From NCBI GenBank assembly GCA_034506175.1, contig JAPDQB010000031.1, positions 1-64,000 of the forward strand: a DNA stretch of 64,000 bases, given 5' to 3'. Below the pieces are notes generated by a model. That model did no database searches, was not told the DNA's origin, and worked only from the letters and a program-made list of their open reading frames with translations. This DNA comes from a candidate division KSB1 bacterium (GTDB lineage: Bacteria > Zhuqueibacterota > Zhuqueibacteria > Zhuqueibacterales > Zhuqueibacteraceae). A program made the position numbers and the translations under genes. Below, in pieces: positions 17,567 through 27,165 of the stretch (positions are counted from its first letter, which is position 1; each line of letters opens with the position of its first letter).

Positions 17567-18436
17567 ATGGCGTTAAAAACTTGGGGCGCTGCCGTGGTCA
17601 ACCGGCTGGCGCGCCCTTTCCGTTTCTTGCAGCACAACCGCAAAGTCAAAATTGTCTTTTTCAGTTCATTGCTGGTCTTCCCGCTTTTCATCTTCATTGT
17701 CGCTGTTATACTTCCTGTTGCCAAAAATCCGTTTGAAGCCTCGGTTGACGATGAGTTTGGGAAAAGCACCGAAACGCTTACCGACTCGACGTCGGCGGAA
17801 ATTATTGCCGGACGGCAAGAGTTGGCCAGAAAAATGGCCTCGCTGGAAATCGACCAGGCGTTTTTTCAGGCGCGCCTGCTTTTATCTAAAAACGACTCCA
17901 TCGGCCTCGTCGTCGATTTGATCGACAGCGTGGCGGCTCTGGAAATCAAGGGCGTGCCGATCCGGCGCTGCAAAATTTTGCGTTATCGCAGCGCCGGCCT
18001 CACCAGACGTTTGCGCAACCAGGGCCGGCTGCATCAGTGGCTCTCCACGCCGTTTGTGCTGCAAAAAGAATTGGCGACGCTGCCGAAATCGCCCATTCGC
18101 ATCAAAGAAGCGCCGAAAGACACCATCGAAGCCAACGAGTCAAAAGGCGAAGATCTTCCCATCGAGCATCGCGACGCCGAATTTACCCTGCAATTTGACC
18201 GCAACCTGAATCTCGTCGTCGAGCAAGCGCAGACGCCGTCGTTCTCCGGCCGCTGGCGCAAAATTTGGTATGCTCTGCGCCGCAGTTTCGGCACGACTCG
18301 CGACGCGGTTGTGGCGCTGGCGCACTTGCGGCTGCCGCAGCATCGCATGTGGATTGAGATCGAGATTTCCCGCGAAGACGCCAAGGCGATTTATCGCGCC
18401 CTGCCCCACCGCGCCGAAATGGCGCTGCGATTATAG
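17567..18436 (+). CDS. Single-pass membrane protein of the L,D-transpeptidase cluster
   Basis: A protein of 289 residues. The start at 17567 is one base after the previous stop; the longer frame from 17504 would overlap the transpeptidase. A membrane segment lies at about 27-52. The remaining 230 residues are periplasmic and match no family I recognise. They contain a helical first half and a basic second half with several Trp and Arg residues. Gene order makes it a partner of the two transpeptidases. Confidence 0.7.
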   Translation: MALKTWGAAVVNRLARPFRFLQHNRKVKIVFFSSLLVFPLFIFIVAVILPVAKNPFEASVDDEFGKSTETLTDSTSAEIIAGRQELARKMASLEIDQAFFQARLLLSKNDSIGLVVDLIDSVAALEIKGVPIRRCKILRYRSAGLTRRLRNQGRLHQWLSTPFVLQKELATLPKSPIRIKEAPKDTIEANESKGEDLPIEHRDAEFTLQFDRNLNLVVEQAQTPSFSGRWRKIWYALRRSFGTTRDAVVALAHLRLPQHRMWIEIEISREDAKAIYRALPHRAEMALRL

Positions 18437-18722
18437 CAGCTTCATTTTGCACATACAAAAACCAAACCCCGATTTTCCTTTAGTTTTTAAAATCAACTTT
18501 GACGACGGTTTGTGCTTTGAAATGCAAAATCGGGTTAGCAAAAACGCCTGAGCCTGCAACGAAAGTTTATTTGCTTTTAATAAAAGCAGATTGTAAATTA
18601 CGTTTGTGGTAAACGAATTAAAATCTATCCGGCGAATAGCAATTCAACGATACTAAAATTTATCATCCGTTGCATTGTCTCTATCCGTTGGGCAGTCTTG
18701 CGTCATTTACTTTAATTAACGA

Positions 18723-19208
18723 ATGCCCATCCATCCCGATGTTTTCCGCCGCGTCCTGAGCCAGTTCGCCACCGGCATCACGATTGTGACGACACGGGCC
18801 GGCGACGAGATTCACGGCTTGACGGCAAACTCGTTTTGCTCGGTTTCGCTGGCGCCGCCTCTCGTCTTGGTTTGTGTGGACAAAAAGGCGCACAGCCACG
18901 ATCTCATCAAGAAAGGCCGCAACTTTGCGGTCAACATTCTCAAGGCCTCGCAGGAAGCGCTCGCGCGGCGTTTTGCGACCAACAACCTGCCCGCCTCCGA
19001 ACGTTTTGCCGGAATCAAATTTCAAACGGAAGCCACCGGTGCGCCGGTTTTGCAGGAATCGCTCGGCTGGCTCGATTGCAAGCTCGTGGCGGCACATCCC
19101 GGCGGCGATCACACCATTTTCGTCGGCGAAGTGCTGGCACTCGGGCGGCATCAAGGCAGCGAGCCGTTGCTGTATTTTCACAGCAAGTATCAAAAGTTCA
19201 AAACTTAG
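18723..19208 (+). CDS. Flavin reductase-like FMN-binding protein
   Basis: A protein of 161 residues, the usual size of split-barrel flavin reductases. Diagnostic stretches are FATGITIVTTR near residue 15, HGLTANSFCSVSLAPPLVLVC (31-51) and NFAVNILK. These proteins use NADH or NADPH to reduce free FMN or FAD for a partner oxygenase. No oxygenase is nearby. The gene is 42 bases upstream of a glycoside hydrolase gene with no obvious link. Confidence 0.88.
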   Translation: MPIHPDVFRRVLSQFATGITIVTTRAGDEIHGLTANSFCSVSLAPPLVLVCVDKKAHSHDLIKKGRNFAVNILKASQEALARRFATNNLPASERFAGIKFQTEATGAPVLQESLGWLDCKLVAAHPGGDHTIFVGEVLALGRHQGSEPLLYFHSKYQKFKT

Positions 19209-19250
19209 CCGTCTGCTTTTCCCTCAATCTCTTCGACGTGGAAAAATTTT

Positions 19251-21638
19251 ATGCGTGCCAAGATTCTGCTGGCGTTAGGCGTTGCAGCCGTTCTTGCTCT
19301 GTTTCTCAATTTTTCCTTTCAGGAAAATTGGCCTTATGCGCTCAAACAAACCGCGAACCATTCACCCAAACCGACGCGCCGGCAGCTTCGCGATTCGATG
19401 TTTCGCAGCGGCGGCATGCACGTGGTTTATCCCGCCATGCCGGCAGAAAGCGCGGCGCGCTATCGCGATTTTTACACGCAGCAACAACGCCGGGGCCGCT
19501 GGTTCAGGTGGCGGGTGTGGCGCGACGTCGAATTTCCAACTGACAGCCTCCATCTCAAGCCGGTCTCGCTGATCGGCGCCATGAATTCCAACCAAATCCT
19601 GCCGCGTTTGTTGCCGGAATTGCCGGTAAAGCGCTTGCAGAACGGCTTTCATTTTCACGGCCAGGATTACACTGACGCCGGCGATATGATTTACCTCGCT
19701 TTGCCCAATCCGAGAAATCCCACGCAACTGCTGAATGTGCTGACTGGCAACAGCGACGCGGCCATTCTTGATTTTCTCCAAAATAACGCGCGCCGTTTCC
19801 GCCAGATTGGCGATTATTACGTCGCGCAGCAGGGCCGGGTCGTGTTGTTCGGTTTCTTTCAAGATGCGGGAAAAGCGGCCTGGAAATTGGAGGCCGCTAA
19901 AACTTATGACTTGCGCCTCACGCCAAAACCGGCCAAAATCACCGAGCATTTTGCGTTTGTCGCGCGCGGCAAAAATCCGTCGCTTGCTGAGATTGAAAAA
20001 TTAGCGGCGCAATACGAAGAAAATCTGGCCAATTTGATGAAACGCCTGGCGCTGGCCAATGAAAAACTGGCTGCCCTGCCGCCTCTCACGGTGCATCTTT
20101 GGGACAGCGCCGAGGAGAAAGGCTTGTTCACTGGCAACACGGATTTGCGGCATGTCGATCAAACCCGCAATGAAACGCATGTGCTGTGGACGGACGATCT
20201 TCGTGGCGATGATTTTTTTGCAGAAGCCAAATGGTATCTGGCGAAGTTGTTGGAAGAGAAAACAAATCCGGCTTTGGAAGAAGGTTTGGCGGTGGCGATG
20301 GCCGGGCGCTGGCGCGGCATCTGCTATGCCGGCTGGGCGGCGCGCCTGACGCAAACACAAAACGCCCCGCCGCTCGCCGAGTTGTTTGACAAAGAAATTT
20401 GGCTGCTGGAATCTGACTTGGTGCGCCAGCCTGTACTCGGCAGTTTTGCCAATTTTCTTTTGGAAAAATTCGGCCCCGACGATTTTACGAAACTTTATCG
20501 GCAATGGCCGGAAAGCGGCGTCGCTGATCGTTTTGCACAAAATGAAACATGGGAAAAATTAACTGCGCAATGGCAGGAGAAAATGCGCGCGGCGACGCCG
20601 GTTTCATTGCGTCACAATTCGCCCCGCGCCATTACCGCCAACGATTTTCATCGCGGCTTTTGCTACGCGCACGAGGGCTATCAGATTTATAACGGCTATC
20701 TCGGCAGCCAATCGCGCGAGGCGCTGTTGAAGCTTGCGGCGCTCAGCGTGAACAGCATTTCGATCACGCCATTCGGTTTCATGGAAGAGGCCGGCCGGCC
20801 GGATTTCATCCGCCGCAGCGACGGCCCGTACGGCGAAAGCGACGAGAGCGTCATCGTCGCCAAAAATTTTGCCAAAGAGAACAACATGCGTGTGATGCTC
20901 AAACCGCATATTTGGGTGGGCCGCGGCTGGCCGGGCGATATTCACATGCCGACGCCCGAGGCGTGGAAAGCTTTTTTTGATTATTACGAACGTTGGATGC
21001 GCGGCTACGCGATGTTGGCCGAAATGCACGATTTCGACATGCTCTGCGTCGGCGTCGAGCTGGCGCAAGCCACCATCGGCCACGAGCAGGCCTGGCGGCA
21101 AATGATCGCGCGCCTGCGCGGTGTATATTCCGGGCCGATGGTTTATGCCGCGAATTGGGGGCAGGAATTCGAGAATCTGAAATTCTGGGAGGCGCTGGAC
21201 GCCATCGGTATTGATTGTTATTACCCGCTTTCCGAAAAGGAAAATCCCACCGACGCCGAGCTGCTCAACGGCGCGAAGCGTGTCGTTGAAAAAATCCGCG
21301 CCGTCGCCGAAAAATTCAACAAGCCGGTTATCGTCACGGAAATCGGTTTTACCTCGGCTTCGCAACCCTGGAAAAACCCGCATCGCGAAGATCGCAACGC
21401 CGCGGTCGATCTCGAGGCGCAGCGCCGGTGTTACGAGGCGATTTATCAAGCTTTTTTAAATTCGGGATCGAAAAACAGGCGGTGGCTGGCGGGAATTTAT
21501 TGGTGGAAGTGGCCGAGCACGCTCGAAGAAGGCGGGCCGGAAGACAAGCAGTTTATGCCGAACGGCAAGCCGGCTGAGAAGGTGGTGGCGAAGTGGTACA
21601 GGCAAATCTCGCGGGAGTTGCCGATTTCCGGGCAGTAA
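19251..21638 (+). CDS. Membrane-bound GH113-like hydrolase with a degenerate zincin-like N-terminus
   Basis: A protein of 795 residues with an N-terminal membrane segment (about 4-25). The C-terminal part (about 460-790) is a TIM-barrel hydrolase resembling GH113 mannanases, with likely acid/base Glu in CVGVELAQ near residue 601 and nucleophile Glu in VIVTEIGF near 698. Residues about 270-440 follow the layout of MA-type gluzincin peptidases (LEEGLAVAMAGRW, GSFANFLLEKFGPDDF), but the HExxH metal motif is absent. The N-terminal domain is therefore probably structural or regulatory. Substrate is unknown. Confidence 0.75.
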   Translation: MRAKILLALGVAAVLALFLNFSFQENWPYALKQTANHSPKPTRRQLRDSMFRSGGMHVVYPAMPAESAARYRDFYTQQQRRGRWFRWRVWRDVEFPTDSLHLKPVSLIGAMNSNQILPRLLPELPVKRLQNGFHFHGQDYTDAGDMIYLALPNPRNPTQLLNVLTGNSDAAILDFLQNNARRFRQIGDYYVAQQGRVVLFGFFQDAGKAAWKLEAAKTYDLRLTPKPAKITEHFAFVARGKNPSLAEIEKLAAQYEENLANLMKRLALANEKLAALPPLTVHLWDSAEEKGLFTGNTDLRHVDQTRNETHVLWTDDLRGDDFFAEAKWYLAKLLEEKTNPALEEGLAVAMAGRWRGICYAGWAARLTQTQNAPPLAELFDKEIWLLESDLVRQPVLGSFANFLLEKFGPDDFTKLYRQWPESGVADRFAQNETWEKLTAQWQEKMRAATPVSLRHNSPRAITANDFHRGFCYAHEGYQIYNGYLGSQSREALLKLAALSVNSISITPFGFMEEAGRPDFIRRSDGPYGESDESVIVAKNFAKENNMRVMLKPHIWVGRGWPGDIHMPTPEAWKAFFDYYERWMRGYAMLAEMHDFDMLCVGVELAQATIGHEQAWRQMIARLRGVYSGPMVYAANWGQEFENLKFWEALDAIGIDCYYPLSEKENPTDAELLNGAKRVVEKIRAVAEKFNKPVIVTEIGFTSASQPWKNPHREDRNAAVDLEAQRRCYEAIYQAFLNSGSKNRRWLAGIYWWKWPSTLEEGGPEDKQFMPNGKPAEKVVAKWYRQISRELPISGQ

Positions 21639-21676
21639 TGATTTAATTCGAATTTTCAGCCAAGCTGAAAAACCGA

Positions 21677-22648
21677 TTATTGCTTCTGCGGTTCCCCCAA
21701 ATACAGATACCTCCCCAGCAAATTCACAAACTTGCTCCACCTGGCGCCGGCAGGGCGCTCGTCTTTGCTGATGCGATCAATTGCATTCAACTTCGAATCG
21801 ATCTCATCGGCATAATAGAGAATAAACGCTTCGCGCGTCATCGGCTCCACCGGCGAGGCTTGCTCCAGTTTGCCTTGATGGCTCAAAATCAGATGCTGGA
21901 GTTTCATCGCCAGTTCGTGGGGAAATTCCGGAAACTCGTTGATCTTTTCGGCCACCATCTGGCTGCCGATGACGATGTGGCCAACGAGGCGGCCGGCGTC
22001 GGTGTAATCGAAATGCGGGCCGAAAGTGTATGAGTCGATTTTGCCGAGATCGTGCACGAGGGCGGCGGCCACCAGCAGATCGCGGTCAACGGCCGGATAA
22101 ATTTTCGCCAGGCGGTCGCAGATGGTGGCGATGTTCAGCGTATGCTCCAGCAAGCCGCCGAGATAATTGTGATGCCAGAGCTTGCCGCCGGGGGCTTCGA
22201 TAAATTTTCGGGAAAGCTTTTCGTCGTCAAAGAGCCGGCGCAGGAGAGAGAGCAAATAAGGATTGGCGATGCTGTCGATCATTTTGCGAAAATTCTGCCA
22301 GAGCAGTTGCCGGTCGGTTTCGACAACCGGCACCAGCTTCGACATGTCAACTTGGTCTTCCGGCTTGGCGCGGCGGATTTTTTCGACGCGGATTTGTTTG
22401 ACGCCCTGATATTCATCGACGCTTCCCGCGACTTTGACGACGTCGCCGACTTCGACCGCGTCGGTGTCGCCGCTGCCAAAAAGATCGGGCGTAAAATCCC
22501 ACCACACCGCGTCGATGTGCCCGCTGGCGTCGGCAAAATCCAGCGCCAGAAAGGGATCCCCGTTTTTCTTTTTTTTGATTTCCTTGCGGCGAATCACAAA
22601 AAACGCAGTGAAATGCTCGCCGAGCATGAGGTCAGCAATTTGTTTCAT
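21677..22648 (-). CDS. YhaM-like 3'-5' exonuclease (OB-fold plus HD domain)
   Basis: A protein of 323 residues, the typical length of YhaM/CBF1. The N-terminal OB-fold (about 12-90) binds nucleic acid. The HD domain (about 160-285) has the metal-binding residues in GLLEHTLNI and LVHDLGKI, plus later HLILSHQG. YhaM degrades RNA or single-stranded DNA from the 3' end with Mn or Co ions. It is probably involved in RNA turnover. The gene is monocistronic or follows the acylase gene at 74 bases. Confidence 0.9.
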   Translation of the reverse strand: MKQIADLMLGEHFTAFFVIRRKEIKKKKNGDPFLALDFADASGHIDAVWWDFTPDLFGSGDTDAVEVGDVVKVAGSVDEYQGVKQIRVEKIRRAKPEDQVDMSKLVPVVETDRQLLWQNFRKMIDSIANPYLLSLLRRLFDDEKLSRKFIEAPGGKLWHHNYLGGLLEHTLNIATICDRLAKIYPAVDRDLLVAAALVHDLGKIDSYTFGPHFDYTDAGRLVGHIVIGSQMVAEKINEFPEFPHELAMKLQHLILSHQGKLEQASPVEPMTREAFILYYADEIDSKLNAIDRISKDERPAGARWSKFVNLLGRYLYLGEPQKQ

Positions 22649-22671
22649 ACTGCCTCCCTGAAAATAGTAGG

Positions 22672-22688
22672 ACAGACTGCCAGTCTGT
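22672..22688. repeat. 17-bp perfect palindrome upstream of yhaM-like gene
   Basis: ACAGACTG, a central C, then CAGTCTGT. It lies in the 73-base spacer between two minus-strand genes and could be a transcript hairpin or a dispersed repeat. Confidence 0.6.
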
Positions 22689-22721
22689 TAATGTGTTTAG
22701 TTCAACGAGCCTCTTCAAAAA

Positions 22722-25163
22722 CTACGGCTTCGGCTGCAAAACGAGTGTGTTCTTACTGCCAGCCGCAATCGCTTCCCGGCTCATCGAAACAGTGCGATAT
22801 TTCCCCTGCCGCCACAAATCAAGCTGATCTTGATAATGCGCGCTGAGCGGCTGTCCGGATTGTCCGCCTGGAAGGACGGACCAAGAAATTTCCGGCTTGG
22901 CCAAATCAACGATGCGGCGCACGGAAGGGCCGGCAACAACGCGGTAAGGCGACGCCAAAAGATATTCCCCCTTGTTGATCGTATCGGCGGAGCCGCCGAG
23001 CGGAAACGGCCCGGCGTTGAAAAGTTGATCGAGCGGCGGCTGCTTTCCCAAGGGGTGTTCGAGCTGAAGTTGATGAATTTTTCCCCATTGCCAATCGGCC
23101 ATGATCTCACCAAAATTTTCGCGGAGAAATTGCAGGGTTTTTCGATAAGACCGCAGCGTGATGTGCGGGGCGGTTTCGATTTCAGGTGTGCCGCGATCAT
23201 CGAACCACGACGATTCGGGATGCTGCGCCAAATATTCCAGCGCGCGAATCGCCAGGCTCGACCAGGCGGCGTAAGACTTGAACAGGGTGTCGCCCAATTC
23301 ATCTTTGATCGTCGCCAGCAAAAATTCTTCGGTCCAAACTTGAAACAGTGCCGCCGGCACGCTTTCCGAAGTTTCGTCGCCATCCCAGGTGCTCAACAGC
23401 AGCCGCGCGTTTTTTTCTTCCTCATTTAAGATTTGGCGGTTGCCGTTGGCGCTGTCGGGTTTTACGGCCTCGTCGAGCAATTTGAGCAGCATCGGCAGCA
23501 TTCGCCGCGCATGAACGGAAACCACGTCGTTCTGCATTTTCTGAAAAGCTTTCACGTCAAGCTTGCCGGGTTGCTGGAGCAATTCCGTGATGCGCTCGAT
23601 GCGGCTGGTGGGTTCCCAGGCGTTTGAAAGATAATAGGGAAAATTTTTTCCGGCAATCAAATTGTTGGCGGTGGCCACAAAATTTTGCGGCGGATTGTAA
23701 ACATGCGGCATCTGCTCGAAAGGAATCATGCCAATCCAATCGCCGGCATTTTCCCAGCCGCGATAGGGCAGCCAGCCCTTGCCGTCGCGGCGAATCGGCA
23801 CCAGGCCGCAGGAATAGTAGCCGATGTTGCCGGCGACGTCGGCGTAAATGACGTTCTGATTCGGCGATTTCAAATGACGCATGGCTTGCCGAAAATCGTC
23901 CCACGTTTTAGCGCGCTGCAGCAAATACGTCGCCCGTATCTCGTCGGTGATCTCGAATCCCGTCCACCGAAACGTCACCGCCAGCGAATCGTTTTGTGCC
24001 GCCTCGTTGATCGCATTCACCACGGGCCCGTGCGCGGTCGAGCGAATTTTAAAAACTTCCGGCGCGCGCCCTTTGACCGGAATCGTTTCCTCGATCACTT
24101 CCATCTTTTTCCAGCCGCCGTCGCGCCAATATTCGTCGGGATTCGCGGGATTGATTTTTTCAAGATAAAAGTCGAGATCATCGACCATACCGTTGGTAAA
24201 TCCCCAGGCGATATCGCGATTGTGGCCGAGCACAACGCCGGGCAGGCCCGGTAGAGTGACGCCAACCACCTCCAGCTCCGAACCGGCAGCGAGATGCATT
24301 TCATACCAAACCGGCGGCAGGGTGAGACCGAGATGCGGATCGTTGGCGAGCAGCGGTTTGCCGCTGGCCGTGCGGCTGCCGCTGACCGCCCAGCTATTGC
24401 TACCGAGCACCGCCGGCGGCATGCCAAGGCCGGCGCGGGTTTGAACTGCCACCCGGGTAAAATCATCCAACCGTGCGCCGATTCCCCTGGGTAAATCAGC
24501 AACGATGCTCGGGGTGTTCGGCAAGACCGCCGGGAAAATTTCCATCGCCATCGGCAAGCCGTAACGATCGGCGACTTTACCCAAAACCGGCTCAAAAAAC
24601 CAGGCGAAGCAAAGCTTGAACGCCATCAAACGAATATACCCGATGCTGTCTTCGATTTGCCAGGGTTCGGGTTTGTATTGCAGGATGCTAAATTCGAGCG
24701 GCAGGCGGGCTGTGTTTTCTTCGATAAAGGCGTTCACGCCTTCAGCATACGCCACGAGCATGCGCCGCGATTCTGGTGAGAGATTTTCGGCAAGGCGCTT
24801 GGCGAGGCGATGAAATCCCCAGGTGCGCAAAAACTTGTCGCCGGGAAGAGCTGCTTCGCCAAAAATTTCCGCGAGCGAACCCCGTACGGCGCGGCGCGTG
24901 AAATCCATTTGCCAGAGGCGATCCTGCGCGGTGACATAGCCGGCGGCGCGCCAGAGATCATCTTCGTTCTCCGCAAAAATATGCGGCACGCCGTATTCGT
25001 CGCGATAAACGGTGACGGGTTGCGATAGAACGGCCAGCGAGGCTTTTCCATGTGTCTGCGGCAACGATTTTTTCAACAACCGCGCCCCCAAGACCACGAC
25101 GGCCCCGAAAACGATCAATAAAATAACCAGAACGCCCAAAAAGATTCTCAGGGATTTCGGCAT
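22722..25163 (-). CDS. Penicillin acylase family N-terminal nucleophile hydrolase
   Basis: A protein of 813 residues from the preferred start at 25163, where a signal anchor (residues 4-27) is N-terminal; an in-frame ATG at 25262 would add 33 residues before it. The family is made as a precursor that cuts itself: the new N-terminal Ser of the beta chain is Ser255 in LGSNSWAV. The alpha chain carries RDEYGVPHI and LWQMDFTRRAVRG. Downstream LANDPHLGLTLPPVWYE and NPRG-like motifs match the beta chain. Family members cleave acyl amides such as acyl-homoserine lactones or beta-lactams in the periplasm; the substrate here is not known. Confidence 0.92.
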   Translation of the reverse strand: MPKSLRIFLGVLVILLIVFGAVVVLGARLLKKSLPQTHGKASLAVLSQPVTVYRDEYGVPHIFAENEDDLWRAAGYVTAQDRLWQMDFTRRAVRGSLAEIFGEAALPGDKFLRTWGFHRLAKRLAENLSPESRRMLVAYAEGVNAFIEENTARLPLEFSILQYKPEPWQIEDSIGYIRLMAFKLCFAWFFEPVLGKVADRYGLPMAMEIFPAVLPNTPSIVADLPRGIGARLDDFTRVAVQTRAGLGMPPAVLGSNSWAVSGSRTASGKPLLANDPHLGLTLPPVWYEMHLAAGSELEVVGVTLPGLPGVVLGHNRDIAWGFTNGMVDDLDFYLEKINPANPDEYWRDGGWKKMEVIEETIPVKGRAPEVFKIRSTAHGPVVNAINEAAQNDSLAVTFRWTGFEITDEIRATYLLQRAKTWDDFRQAMRHLKSPNQNVIYADVAGNIGYYSCGLVPIRRDGKGWLPYRGWENAGDWIGMIPFEQMPHVYNPPQNFVATANNLIAGKNFPYYLSNAWEPTSRIERITELLQQPGKLDVKAFQKMQNDVVSVHARRMLPMLLKLLDEAVKPDSANGNRQILNEEEKNARLLLSTWDGDETSESVPAALFQVWTEEFLLATIKDELGDTLFKSYAAWSSLAIRALEYLAQHPESSWFDDRGTPEIETAPHITLRSYRKTLQFLRENFGEIMADWQWGKIHQLQLEHPLGKQPPLDQLFNAGPFPLGGSADTINKGEYLLASPYRVVAGPSVRRIVDLAKPEISWSVLPGGQSGQPLSAHYQDQLDLWRQGKYRTVSMSREAIAAGSKNTLVLQPKP

Positions 25164-25299
25164 CGTTGAGTTTGCTTCCGAAAGAGGTTTTCGATTTAAA
25201 GAATTGGCTGTTTGCGGGATGTTGGAGAAATAAAATTTTGGCGGGAGGGAGACCGTGTTCATTTCGTCACGCCATCTCCCTCACGCCGGCAAGCCGGTT

Positions 25300-25845
25300 T
25301 CAAGGTTTGCGCGTGCGACGGTCGCCGCCCTGGCTCTCGCCCGAGCGTTTTTCCTCGCGCTTGTTGGTGTCTTGTGGCTGCGGCTTGGCTTGTTTATCGC
25401 CGGAATCAGCCGGCTTCGCAATCGTGCCGGGATTTGCCGCCGGTTGCGGCGTGGCGGCTGTCGAGGGCGGCGTTTCATCCTGGCGGCTCAAATGACGCCG
25501 ATCAAAGGGGCGTTTTTTCTGTTCTTCCGATGTGGCCGCCTCTCCGCTGCTGGGAACAGCCGGCGTGTAATACGGAATCCACCAGGGGTTATCATAATAA
25601 TAACCCCAAGTCGGCGAAATGATTCGGCGTGGGGGCGGGACGGCCGGATGATACGTGCTCAGGCTGGCCAGGCTGTGACAGGCAGAACAATCGTCGGCAA
25701 ACCCGATCATCTCACCATCGCGCGCCGGCGCGTTGCGGTCGTCGATTTGTACGCGCGGGTGTTTCAACAGCGTGTAACAGCCGATGCTGCTGACGATCAA
25801 TGAAACGGCGGCAAGGGTGAAAAATAATTTTCGTGAGGTTTTCAT
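25300..25845 (-). CDS. Lipoprotein with one CxxCH motif
   Basis: A protein of 181 residues with a lipobox SSIGC at residue 23. It has one haem-binding-type motif CSACH near residue 53, followed by a Pro/Tyr/Trp-rich stretch (YYYDNPWWIPYY) and a long Gln/Lys/Pro disordered tail. It may be a monohaem lipoprotein, but the haem-ligand side is not proven because no downstream Met or His ligand is obvious. It lies 3 bases after the gene at 25849-26598 and is co-transcribed with it. Confidence 0.65.
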   Translation of the reverse strand: MKTSRKLFFTLAAVSLIVSSIGCYTLLKHPRVQIDDRNAPARDGEMIGFADDCSACHSLASLSTYHPAVPPPRRIISPTWGYYYDNPWWIPYYTPAVPSSGEAATSEEQKKRPFDRRHLSRQDETPPSTAATPQPAANPGTIAKPADSGDKQAKPQPQDTNKREEKRSGESQGGDRRTRKP

Positions 25846-25848
25846 AGA

Positions 25849-26598
25849 TTAGATGAATTGAAAAAACGTGATTTGAAACTCGCGGTTGAAATATTTGGCC
25901 GAACGCCGGTTTTGCAAAAGATTTTTCAAAAACACTTCGATGTAAACGACTTTTTTGACATTCAACCGCAAGCCGGCATTCAAGTAGCCGGTGCCTTCGC
26001 CCAGCGAAACTTTTTCCTTGGTGTCGTTGAGAGCAAAATCATATTCGCCGAGCAGCTCGAAGTCCTGGTTGAACGCCAGGGAGGCGCCGACGAAGAGATT
26101 GATGTCGCGATCGCCGTCCTCACGCTCCAGTGAATAGTTGGTGCCGCCGTGAAAATCCAAATGCTCCAAAAATTCATAACTCTTGCTGGCGACGACATAA
26201 AACCCCGGTGATTTGTTGGCATACCGGCTTAAACTGTGAATATACGGCCCGTAACCTTGCGATTCGAAGCCGATGCTGATCGACGGCAGCGCAAAACTTT
26301 CTTCAATCAAGTTATAACGAACCATGATGCCCGGCGCGCGGTTCCAGAGCAGCGAGTCTTCGCCGAGAACATGGGTGCCGCCGTAGGAGGCACCAAACAT
26401 GAACTGCTTCGAAACGCCGACGCTCAGCGAGGCAATCACGCCGCCGTTGCCGAAAGCCCGCGCCGTCAGCGCGAATCCGGCTTGCGGCAGGGGCCAGGCG
26501 GTTGGTGTGTCGATGACGTGGCGCGGGTGCACGTCAAAGCCTTGTCCGATCACAGAAATGGGTAGCAGCAACAGCAGCGACAGAACGATCTTTTTCAT
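25849..26598 (-). CDS. Outer-membrane beta-barrel protein, unknown function
   Basis: A protein of 249 residues. The start at 26598 has an AGGAAGGGAG sequence upstream and begins a clear signal peptide (MKKIVLSLLLLLPISVIGQ). The rest shows alternating hydrophobic strands and Gly/Tyr-rich turns, and ends in a strand with terminal aromatic residues (FQITFFQF), as outer-membrane barrels do. No specific family is recognised. An operon with the CxxCH lipoprotein gene is likely. Confidence 0.65.
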   Translation of the reverse strand: MKKIVLSLLLLLPISVIGQGFDVHPRHVIDTPTAWPLPQAGFALTARAFGNGGVIASLSVGVSKQFMFGASYGGTHVLGEDSLLWNRAPGIMVRYNLIEESFALPSISIGFESQGYGPYIHSLSRYANKSPGFYVVASKSYEFLEHLDFHGGTNYSLEREDGDRDINLFVGASLAFNQDFELLGEYDFALNDTKEKVSLGEGTGYLNAGLRLNVKKVVYIEVFLKNLLQNRRSAKYFNREFQITFFQFI

Positions 26599-26694
26599 AG
26601 CTCCCTTCCTTGTTAAACTGTTAACGAAACTCATCGCCAGCGCGGCAACTACCTCATCCTACTTAGGGCGCTACGCGAAAGTTTCCCAAAGACA

Positions 26695-26802
26695 TCAATT
26701 CTTGCTCTTGCGCGCTTCTCGCCAGTTGCGATAGGCTTGGGGGCCAACGAGAATGGTAAAGAAGATGAGGAAAGCAAGCATGGCTAAAACAGGTTCGATC
26801 AT
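26695..26802 (-). CDS. 35-residue single-pass membrane peptide
   Basis: The peptide begins MIEPVLAMLAFLIFF and ends in a charged tail (WREARKSKN). AAGGAGGTGAAA stands directly upstream of the ATG, a strong ribosome binding site that supports translation. It starts two bases after the gene at 26805-26987. No family is known. Confidence 0.55.
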   Translation of the reverse strand: MIEPVLAMLAFLIFFTILVGPQAYRNWREARKSKN

Positions 26803-26804
26803 TT

Positions 26805-26987
26805 TCACCTCCTTAAATAAACTGCATACAAATAACATGCGATACAAATAACAAAGCCTCCGACAAAAGGCAGCCATCCGACCTTTTCGGTGAAGAACGT
26901 GGACAAAAGCGATCCGGTTCCAACCAGATTGCCGAAATCGCCCAGCTTGTCACTTAGAAACTCTTGCTGCTTATCGTTCAGTTTCAT
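26805..26987 (-). CDS. Small membrane protein of 60 residues
   Basis: An N-terminal amphipathic part (MKLNDKQQEFLSDKLGDFGN) precedes two hydrophobic stretches that end in YAVYLRR. GAGGGAGAG precedes the ATG. It is coupled to the 35-residue peptide gene. No function is known; the pair is divergent from the lipoprotein gene at 27166. Confidence 0.6.
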   Translation of the reverse strand: MKLNDKQQEFLSDKLGDFGNLVGTGSLLSTFFTEKVGWLPFVGGFVICIACYLYAVYLRR

Positions 26988-27165
26988 CTCTCCCTCTACC
27001 TCGCGATGAATTTATGAACAAATTTACATCATAATACCGCTAAAGTCAAGAAAAGAATCGTCACAAAAACCACTGGCGAATCGGCAAATATTTGCTTATC
27101 TTTTTTTATTATTGTAAAGTACGTCCGTCATGGCTTTTTGCAAAAACAGGATTGGAGGAAAAGTG

